From Thalassia testudinum (taxonomy: Eukaryota > Streptophyta > Magnoliopsida > Alismatales > Hydrocharitaceae), in the NCBI GenBank assembly GCA_037157565.1, contig JAZHRO010000002.1:31888501-31952500 (forward strand): a stretch of DNA of 64,000 bases, read 5' to 3'. The notes under the pieces are model-generated. The model did no database searches. It worked only from the letters and a program-made list of their open reading frames with translations, and was not told the origin of the DNA. Of the stretch, positions 55,561 through 64,000 are shown one piece after another (within the stretch, counting starts at the first letter, position 1; every line of letters begins with the position of its first letter). Both the position numbers and the translations under genes were made by a program.

Positions 55561-56580
55561 CCTAGCAACTCCTCTACTCTCATCTTCCTCGCCTCCTTCA
55601 CCACTACGTTTCCACCATCTCCATCACCAAACCACTGCAACCACTACCACTTCTCGCCAGCCACCACGCACATGCTCCGATCGGCCAATGCCTACGTTGT
55701 CTTCCTCATGCCACACACCACTTCGATAGCCCCCTCGAGGTGACAACGAGAGGGGTGTGTACATGGTGGTTCCACTTCGATCTCCAATCCTATGCCTTGT
55801 GGTTTAAGCATACCCTATGGATCCTGCAAGCTATCGCGTCTTCCAACTGCAGCGAAAACTACATCACCGCGGGTGTGCAAGGTGATAGATCACATCACCA
55901 TTTATAGAGTTCCGCAGCCATTGCTTTGCCTCCACTGCGTCCTCTTGCTCTTCACCATCGTGTTTCTCCATCACCAGCTCTCCCACGTGCAAGGGGAGTT
56001 CTCGTATTATGTGCAACTTAGTTTCCTTTGAGTGTTGAGAACATGTTGATGTGAACATTGTTCCCTTTTAGTAGTTGTTGATTGCAAAATAAATGAGAAC
56101 TTTGATAGGGCCACTTTTATAGACAAATTTAGTGCTTAAGTACATTATTATTTAGATGAGAATTTAATTTAAAGCATACATGTTATTGACAAAATCATGT
56201 GAACATTAGATTCATCATTTCATGTATTAATTACTTTAATCTTTATATGGAGGAAGTAATTATTCACTTTTCAAGAAAGGGCATCATGTCAATCTCAATT
56301 TGAGATACCATACCATTGGGATTTTGTTTTAGCAAAAATTGCAAGGAATCATTTTTGGTGCATCTCTATATATTTCTCAATTAATCAAGGACATTCCCTC
56401 CTTCAAACCACTCTCTTGCTTCACATAAAATATCGATAATATTTTTCTTTTTTTTCTCTCCCTCGCAAATCTCACTCTCCTCAAATCTCTCCTCTTTTTG
56501 GTAATAGGAAGTAATGAATAACTTTCTCTCTTTGATTCTCTCTCTTATTCTTATCTTTCTCTATATATGTGCAGGAAAGA
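55561..56580. other. Unassigned C-rich then AT-rich stretch
   Basis: C-rich to ~56000 (CACCAC-rich), then AT-rich to 56450, then CT-rich with TATATATGTGCAGG near 56564-56577, a splice-acceptor-like site comparable to those before the other GC-rich blocks. No gene supported. Confidence 0.45.
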
Positions 56581-58506
56581 AGACACAGAATGATCTCTCC
56601 TCTTAGATGAGAGGTCTTCCCTCTCCAACTATCTCTCCCTCTCCAAAGGGAGGAAGCAACTCCTCCACTGTGTGCCATCAATATCACCACCACTGCAATT
56701 TCACGACCACAGCCACGACCACCACCCCGTCTCGCCTATGCCAGAACCACCATCGTGGTTGGTGGTGACAGCGCTGACACCACCCCTGTGATCTACCTCG
56801 ACTGCACCACCATCACCGTCTCGACTATGGCGTCTTCGACTTGCCACCGTGTCTCGTCACCACTGTGTCAACATCCATGACCATGATCTTCCTCATCGTC
56901 GACCTCTCCGCTACTGTGCAACCACACCATGACTTCCACCTACAAATACAACTATGCTCCATCCTCCTTTTTAAGACATCTGAGAAGCTTCCCAGATGTC
57001 CAGATAGCAACATCCACTTCCACCACCACATGTGCATGCCACCTACGGCCACATACCACCGCCGACTCCCCTTCACCTTCACGCTTCCCAACAGAGGCGT
57101 GACCACGCATGACCTCCATGTGCCCTCGACTCCTCTCTTGGTGTGGGCAACAGCAAGCACCTCCTTGCCCTCGGTGCTTACAACCACACATGGCAAGCCA
57201 ATGCCCGCAGTAGCCAACATGAGTGTCCCTCGCATGGAACAGTCCTCCGCAGCAACGACCACTCCTATGCTGACCTCCTCGCAAACTACCCTTGCACCCC
57301 CTTGTACACGCGCCATCTGTACCACTATCAGTGACCTAAGGCGCACTACCACAGTCGTGCACTCCTCGAGCATGATAGCCTACCCATTGCAGAGCGCGAC
57401 CACCGGCCACCTCCGCGTCCACCACAGCAGCCTTGAGCATGCACGCACATGCACCAGCCACCGTGCCCTTGTGCGTGCCTTCACGCGCGTGCACACCCAC
57501 ACACCACAGCCGACCCCCTCTTCTTCCTCTTCTTCGTCAAAAGAGTAAAAAGAACCCAAACAAACCGCCAGTCCTCCCCCTCGCAGCCATCAACTCTGGC
57601 CTCGAAACTCCACACCATCAATGCCAACGTGCTCTCCTTGCCCTCACGAGTGCTTCCACACCCTCAGACGAGCCATCCACCACCCGCGCACAACCGTGGA
57701 TGCTCGCCACTACCACCAGCCCTCGTTGCCAATGAGAGCTCCGACCACAATTCTCCTCGATGCGACCCCCCACGCGAAGCTCTCCACAACATTAACTGTG
57801 GATTAAAAATCCCCTATTTTGGGTTATATTAAAATTTACTAAATATGCCATTATGGAGCACTATTCAATTATTTTGCTGGATTAAATTATTATGATGAAA
57901 TTGCAACATTAGCTTATTCTTTCTGGTATTTAATTGGTTCCTATTATGCATATCATTTCACATTGAAATTGGATTCAGATTGCATGAAATTGAAAATTAC
58001 ATACTTTGCCACTACACATGCATCATCTACATATTTTTGGGAGCTTGATTTATGACATGAAATTTACATAAATAGCCCTTAACTTCTCATGAAATTGAAA
58101 GTTACAGCCAGGGCAGCATATTCATTGAATTGATTTAGCAAAGGTTTCTGCGAACATGATGGCTACATACCCATGAATGTATTGCATTTTTTTCTCCCTG
58201 TGGATATGACCTAACTCTTCGTAGTTAGTTTTATTAATAAATATTTTTGTTTGGGATTTCCCACCATGCGATTTTACTGCGATGACGTATTTTTCTGACA
58301 TATATTTCTTCAAAGTAAAAATTCTCCCGTTCAATATTGATGTGCATTTTTAGCCTCTCTGTGGATACGATAAATGCCCCCCACTATACGTGGTTCTCTC
58401 TTTTTATTTATGATTTTGTATCATTCGTCACCACTATTCAACGACTTAGTACATATTTGATATTAATTGCAAACATTAATTTTGATATGGCAAAATGATT
58501 CAATCA
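56581..58506 (+). mobile_element. Degenerate LTR end, GC-rich type, copy 3, with adjacent primer site
   Basis: A C-rich part (56690-57790), then an AT-rich tail containing CTCCCTGTGGATATGACCTAA (~58195) and a second similar motif, CTCTCTGTGGATACGA (~58356), ending CAATCA at 58506. A primer-site-like sequence follows immediately. This supports reading the GC-rich blocks at 825-2315 and 41927-43365 as LTR relatives. The left LTR boundary was not found. Opposing frames at 56825-57548 are a compositional effect of the C-rich segment. Confidence 0.5.
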
Positions 58507-58508
58507 GA

Positions 58509-58526
58509 TGACGCCGTTGCCCGAAA
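58509..58526 (+). other. Decayed primer binding site
   Basis: TGACGCCGTTGCCCGAAA matches TGGCGCCGTTGCCGGGGA at 14 of 18 positions and lies two bases after CAATCA, so it marks the LTR/internal boundary of an old element. Confidence 0.6.
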
Positions 58527-58872
58527 GGCTAGGCTCACATCTTGATCTCGTTTAGTTGCCCACATAACCGATTGATTGCACTTGTTTTAGTGGTGTGTTT
58601 AGTTAGATTTTAGACTTAAGGTTTCAAACTTTGTTTTGAGGGTTGTTCTGAGTTGGATCTTCTCGAATTTTTTTCGGACCTTGATTGAGAACTAAAAATT
58701 TTGAAATGGCTACTGAATGTTGGTATTGTTGTGGGCTATCATGCTAATGAATTTCATAGCCAAATTCCATGTTTGTGCGAAGATAAAAATCCAAAAGTGG
58801 TAGTGTTTCATGTTTTTCAGATTCTGTGGCTTATACTGACTGAATTTTCTAGATTAAATTTGACCATCTATT
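58527..58872 (+). other. Leader of the old LTR element, left part
   Basis: Non-coding. AAATTTGACCATCTATT (58856-58872) is the left target duplication of the truncated LINE. Confidence 0.55.
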
Positions 58873-59892
58873 GCCCTGTTATTGAAATGGGTCGTTCAAC
58901 TTCTCTAAGGAGAAAAAAATGTGGACAGAAATCATCCAGGATAGCTATGGGGTGGCCAATGATGAGAAGAACCGCTTAAATCCTCATAAGCCATCTCCTT
59001 TCTGGTCATCTGTGGTGCGTGCTTTGACAGATAATCGGAGTCTATTCAAGGCTATCTTAGGAGATGGGAAAAGCTTCAAATTTTGGTTGGAAAAATGGCT
59101 GCCTGGTGGGGTGATAAAAGATAGGTACCCTCTTGCATTTTCCGTTGCTACTGATAAAAATGCTTTGGTATATGACTACTGGGACACGGTCTCTGAGAAT
59201 TGGACTTTGAATAATGAGGTGGGGAATGGTCATGGAATAAGAACACAGGTAGAAAATGAACGTCTTATGCAGGAACTTGCTGCTTTCAAACCCACACCTG
59301 AGGAGTGCGACACATACAAATGGGAGGGAAATTTCTCCTCAGCGGCTGCCTATGACAAGCTTATCAATTCGTCCAAAATGGCTAAGGTTGATGAGATTGG
59401 GAAGAAGTTATGGAAATTGAAGATACCATTGAAGGTACAAATTTTTTTGTGGTTATGTAGAAGAGATGGCCTCATAATGGGAGATTTGAGGCATAGGAGA
59501 ATGGGCACCCCCGCTCACTTCTTCCATTTGTGTGGGATGCATAATGACTCCAGTCTTCATATTTTTTCCTCTTGCATGATTACAGATTGCATTTGGAGGA
59601 AGGTGTGTAGGGAATCTATTCCCACGTGGGAGAGTCTTTGGAGTTCCTTCTTGAGGGTGAATAAGCCATATTTGCCCATGGTGGCACTATTATGGTTGGT
59701 GTGGAGAGCTAGAAATGAGAGTTTGTTTCAAGAGAGACCAGTGAATGTGGATAATATTGTAAACAATTGATGGAATCTCATACATCATGGGGTTCACTCA
59801 TGTAATTTTTTTTTGCTATCACTTAATCAATTAAAGCTCTCCTGGATAGCTATTGGCAATTCGATTGCATTCCTATTCAGTTCAAAAAAAAA
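58873..59892 (+). mobile_element. 5'-truncated L1 LINE
   Basis: It contains only the 3' end of ORF2 plus the 3' UTR and A-tail. The target duplication is TTTGACCATCTATT-like (58856-58872 and ~59890-59907, with small length differences in T runs). Homology to the first LINE starts at AAAAAAATGTGGACAGA (~58911; 53311 in the first copy). The first ~38 bp (58873-58910) have no counterpart there. The 3' ends match (AAAGCTCTCCTGG near 59834 and 54223). Confidence 0.92.
58919..59770 (+). pseudogene. ORF2 C-terminal fragment (zf-RVT) of the truncated LINE
   Basis: A 283-residue open frame with no internal stop: IIQDSYGVANDEKNR, LGDGKSFKFWLEKWLPGG, KLWKLKIPLKVQIFLWLCRR, MRHRRM-type segment RHRRMGTPAHFFHLCGMHN, SSCMITDCIWRK and VWRARNESLFQ. 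It corresponds to 53305-54199 of the first LINE but ends one codon cluster earlier with TGA (59768-59770). It begins inside ORF2 with no reverse transcriptase, so it cannot act alone. Its codons are useful for seeing which stops in the longer copy are new. Confidence 0.9.
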
Positions 59893-60472
59893 TTTTGACC
59901 ATCTATTTGCATATAAAAAATTCTAAATTTTTGCTAGATGATAGATCTCTGAGCGAACTTTCAAATGATATATGTTGTGTTTTCTAACTTTTAGTGTGTT
60001 GTGAGATATAGACCAATTAGTGCGTAGGTGTCAAACTGAATGGCTGCTACTGCATAGCAACTTGCTTGAATTTCCGTATTCTCTACAAAGCTCCAATTAT
60101 GACAAAATTTCTTTCAGAGTTTTCTTTATAAACATTGTGTCTATGGAAAAATCGTTGAAAATTTTTTAGGGCAACTTGAGTAAGATTTATGGATTTTCAT
60201 GATAGTTGGTCAGTCTAATTTTTAGAGTCTGATTTCCAAGCTTGCTTTAAGTGTCCTTAAGTGCATATTGCGTTGATTTGCTTGGAACATGTGCTACAAT
60301 TTTCTATGTTCAACCTAGTTCAATACATTCAATTTCAAGATGTTTAGATGTGGTATGGATATATGGCATTGTGATTAAATTGACGGGGGTGGTCTTTATG
60401 GCTAGTGTGAGTACCTGTCATTTCACTATTTAGAGGCCCCATTAAATCTCACAAAAAATCTTGAGTGATTTA
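59893..60472 (+). other. Leader of the old LTR element, right part
   Basis: AT-rich, non-coding, resembling 5' leaders of Ty3/Gypsy elements. ATTTA (60468-60472) would be the left target duplication of the A-family element that follows; the other copy is outside the window. Confidence 0.5.
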
Positions 60473-62654
60473 TGATAAACGCCAGTTTATCATCATTTTT
60501 ATGCTTTAAAACTAACCTAGCTCTTAGGATTTTACTCTGCAAACGGGTTTTTGGGCTGCATTTAGGCATAAATTAGGATAGGCATGCATTGCATTTTTTA
60601 TTGTCGTTTTAATGAGTTTTTGTGAGTGTTAGGGATGTACAGATGCACAGATCCCTAAAACCCTAGCACTCAAGAAGGCAAATGGTGAAGGAGAAGCCTA
60701 GACTAGCTGGAACTCAGCCTAATCCAGCTCACCTCAGCTTGATCCAGCTCACCTCAGCTTGATCTAGCTCACCGCAGCTGGAACCTAGCTTACTTGAACT
60801 AGGGTTAGCTCATCTCAGCTCCCACTAGTTCACAGGGAGCTCTAGCTAGCTCAGCTGAGTTCAAAGGAGTTCACCCCAGCTCAGATCCAGCTACATCCAG
60901 CTCCACTCAACTCCAGCCAGCTGAAGAAGAATTCATCTCAGCTCAGGAAGCTCAAGTCCAGCTCCTGGGGACTCAGCTTAGCTCATCTCAGTTGAGCTAA
61001 GCTACCTTAGCTCCATCAACCAGCTTGATTCTCCCTGGGAGCACCAGACCTAGCTCACCTCAGCTCATTTTGGTAGAAGCTAGCTCACTTTAGCTTGGCT
61101 TAGCAACTAGCAAAGAACTAGCAAGCTAAGCCAGCTAGAGTAGCCCCATGCCAGCCTCTTCAGCAGCAGCCAGCTCCAGCTCCAGCTCCAGACTTCTTCT
61201 CCTCAGCTCCTTCCTCCAAACCCTAGCTCCAACACCTTCTCCTCCACTCCACCTTTAGCTAAGCTAGCTTAGCTTATCTTAGCTTAGCTTAGCATAGCTA
61301 ACAACCAGCTCCTTGACCCTTCATTACCTCCAAAATCAACCCTAGCTAGCTCCACCAACTCAAGCCTACCTAAGCTAGCTACTCTACTCAAGTTGGCGCC
61401 ACCTCCTAGCCATCCCTTCACCCCATTATCTCCACCAAAAGACACTTCAAGTTGGCACAAAAAACCACCCCTAACCACCTCTATATTGGCTCCACTTTTC
61501 CCTCCAAAATCTCCTCTCATCTCCACCACACAATCTCCCTTGAACCCATCTCCACCATCCACCTAACCCCCCTTCTAGAAGACCCCATGTTGGCGCCAAC
61601 ATGGTGGTGTCTCTCCACCACCAAAAGACACCAACACCACCATAACCACCCCCTTTAACACCCCTTGGGTTGGCGCCAACTCTCCTTGGCCATAGGATCT
61701 CCAACCACCTCCATCAACTCATCTTGGCCATCCATTTCAAAGGTCACCATAGCCCCCCTCCTATTCTATAAAAGGCCACCACCTACCACCATTTTTGAGG
61801 CATCCTCCCTTAGTATATTTTCTACCTAAACCACCTATACCTACGGCCAAGAAGAAGGAGTAGAGAAGGAGATTAAAGGGTCACATCACCAGCCCTTTTG
61901 GTGCCTTCTTCTCCCCACTCTCTTCAACTTGGGCCACGCCAAGGAGGAGGACTCTCCCACTTCAAGGAGGACGGCCAGGAAAAGGAGAAAAGCTTAGGGT
62001 GGACGTCCACCCTTGGAGAGAAACTTAGGGCACGCCCCCTTAGGGCTTGCCTTGGAGGTCATCACTTTGGCGGAGTACTGCAAGGAAGGAGTTGAAGGAT
62101 TCTTTTCAAGCTTGGGAGTCACCAACCTTGGAGCAAGAAGCCCTCTTCTTCACCATCTATCTAGAGGATTTGTGTTTTATTTTCTTATTTGCAATTTTCT
62201 AGTAGTACAAGCTTTCCTCTACTAGGCCTTTTGTAAAACACTTTATCAATTATCTAGTTGCCTTCTTTGCAATTTTTTTTGTTTGCATTTCTATTAGCTT
62301 ATTTTCAGCATTCTTCACTCCCTCTCCCTAATTATTCTAGGCCTCCACTTGCCTAGAGTGAGCTTAGGGAGAGGTTCTGCTTGCCACATAAAAGTAGTAT
62401 TTTAATTCGAAGTGTAAACACTTTTCCCGCCATCAGTTCGCATGTTGCCTTAGTTCAAAAATAAAGAAAAATGGTATATTGAAAATTACCAAAAAGAAAG
62501 TTGAGATATATTCCAAGCAAGAGAATCAATTTTGCAACCATATTGCCTCCTTGGACGACCCTAGATACTCCCCTATCTAGGAATATAAATTTAAGAGCGA
62601 AAGCGGATTTACGCGTTACGACGTATTTTAACAAACCGCGTATTTTCGCTATCA
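60473..62654 (+). repeat. 5' LTR of the right-edge A-family element
   Basis: 2.18 kb from TGATAAACGCCAGTTTATCA to CGCTATCA. It contains the AGCT-dense block (60690-61330), a TATA box TATAAAA (61767-61773) and the conserved AATTATTCTAGGCCTCCAC region (62329-62347). It is more diverged from the A LTRs than they are from each other. Confidence 0.92.
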
Positions 62655-62659
62655 CTTTT

Positions 62660-62677
62660 TGGCGCCGTTGCCGGGGA
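62660..62677 (+). other. Primer binding site, intact tRNA-Asp type
   Basis: TGGCGCCGTTGCCGGGGA, the complement of the plant tRNA-Asp 3' end including CCA; the reference against which the other four sites were compared. Confidence 0.92.
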
Positions 62678-64000
62678 GGCACGGCTTTGCATTAACTCAT
62701 TTTCTCTTGCTTGAAGTGGATCTCATCCCCTTCTCTTTCTTTCTTTTGTGTGTGCAGGAACTACAGCGGGAAAGCGGGAATCTGGAAGCGAGAGCTTAAA
62801 GATCCTTTTCTTCCCGCGAAAATTCAGGTTGGTTCCTCTTTCTAGTCACATAATTAATTAAAACTACCAAAAATATATTAAACTTGGCTTTTAGGACCCT
62901 AAACACTTAAATTAAGTGGAGTGGTGCATTTTAAAATCATTGTTTGTTTGTATGCTTCTTTAGCACCATTCCATTGCAAGTATTGGTGTTCTATTTTTCG
63001 GGTCTAGATTTCTATATAGACTTGAAAAATCGATTCCTAACACCACAGGCCTCCTAAAATCATAAAATTTCATAGAGTGATTCCCAATTAAGTTTGGAAC
63101 ATCTGTTCCAAATTTCAGATCAATTGGATTTGTATTTAATTTTTAAAAATTCGTGGATTACAGAGGGGTCACACCCTCTAATCTTCCTGTTTTGCTACTG
63201 TCCGCGAATTTTCAGAATTTTTATACTCATCCAATTCTTGTGAAATTTATCTTGTTGGAATCCCTGTGAAATTTTACATATCATATAAAATCATAAAAAT
63301 TTTCTGAGGTCGGTGGAAATACTGAAAAGTCTATAATACCCACAGGTATTATTTCTGGACTTTGACACCAGTACAATTAAAAATTCAAAACTATTATCAA
63401 ACAAATTCCTAAAATCTTACAAAAATCTTTTCTGGAATCGTTGTTTGATTTTATTCAAAGTAGTGGTGTTGTTTGACTTGTTTGGACCACTACTTAATTC
63501 TGAAAGCTAAAAATAATTCATTGGTAGTTAAATTTCTGTCTCAGGGATAATTGGTTTAGGGTTTCTTCTTTCTCTTTAGAGACTCAATTAAAAGGAAATA
63601 TACAATCACACATACAACTTGTCTTTCCTTTGATTGTGAACTTTCAAACTTGTTTGAAAACTTAAAGAGAAAAACCCTAAAATTCATTTAATTAAATCAC
63701 ATCCTAAAAGACAAAAATATAAAAAAATTGTGTGACAACTTGATTTTCATTGGAGCCACTCTCCAATTCCTGCACACACACAAAAAAATCAAATAACAGG
63801 GCAACAACCCAATAAACGCCCTCCACATTCCGTGTGCACTATAGAATCCTAGACCTAATTAAAATTTGTAGCAACTTGACCCCTAAGGCTTTATCAACTT
63901 AGGCTTGCTATTTAGGTCTTAAGTTTTCTTTAGTTAGTACCAATTCTGTCATCTATATCTGGTGTTCAGGCTGAGGGGCCGTGTCAAACGACCAGGCGCG
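62678..64000 (+). other. Leader of the right-edge A-family element
   Basis: Non-coding, colinear with the leader of element A, ending at AACGACCAGGCGCG (matching 6575-6588). Confidence 0.75.

Larger units (their letters stand above)
60473..64000 (+). mobile_element. A-family LTR retrotransposon, truncated by the window edge
   Basis: A complete 5' LTR (60473-62654), an intact primer site and 1.3 kb of leader colinear with 5265-6588 of element A. The coding region and 3' LTR lie beyond the window. Confidence 0.9.

Noticed and set aside
56825..57548. Long opposing frames of 182 and 235 residues
   Set aside because: They are a compositional effect of CACCAC/GTGGTG-rich sequence; no domain, and frames are open on both strands.

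Overview
The window is repeat-dominated plant nuclear DNA, almost certainly from a flowering plant. It carries Athila-type Ty3/Gypsy elements with tRNA-Asp primer sites, a plant L1 LINE with a C-terminal zf-RVT domain, and PIF/Harbinger transposase and Myb-like pseudogenes. I cannot name the species. I see no intact host gene, rRNA, CRISPR array or confident tRNA gene. Nearly all long frames are transposon proteins in decay.

Layout. Bases 1-3226 hold a 21-bp minisatellite, a degenerate LTR-like block and a small two-exon ORF remnant. Element A (3227-37223, TSD AGGAT) is a non-autonomous Athila-like retrotransposon with ~2.0-2.1 kb LTRs and only a gag-protease pseudogene. Its 3' LTR is split by element B (11452-36227, minus strand, TSD AAAAC), a second non-autonomous element with ~1.7 kb LTRs. 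B's interior is split by element C (16128 to ~33314, plus strand), with ~4.2 kb LTRs and the only full gag-protease-RT-RNaseH-integrase set, now broken by stops and one frameshift. The nest is therefore C in B in A in older DNA.

From 37229 to 49077 the older DNA is a minus-strand PIF/Harbinger remnant (transposase ~38068-39363; Myb-like protein ~43400-44497). It is interrupted by an A-family solo LTR (39655-41921, TSD CATCA), a GC-rich LTR-like block (41927 to ~43365) and a B-family solo LTR (46551-48337, TSD AACAT). A 5.2 kb L1 LINE (49094-54280) sits inside a minisatellite cluster with a 16-bp TSD. Bases 54561-58527 are mostly unassigned, ending in a degenerate LTR terminus and primer site. 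A 5'-truncated LINE (58873-59892) follows, then a further A-family element (60473 onward) that runs off the window.

How the parts relate. A, B and C have unrelated LTRs but the same tRNA-Asp-type primer site, the same bipartite polypurine tract and a second conserved polypurine tract ~1.2 kb upstream. C-like elements probably supplied reverse transcriptase and integrase for A and B. The most unusual feature is a palindromic (CACCGGTG-core) 21-bp minisatellite in five clusters. All lie in the oldest DNA layer, flank the PIF/Harbinger remnants, and read as degenerate heptapeptide repeats on the transposase strand.
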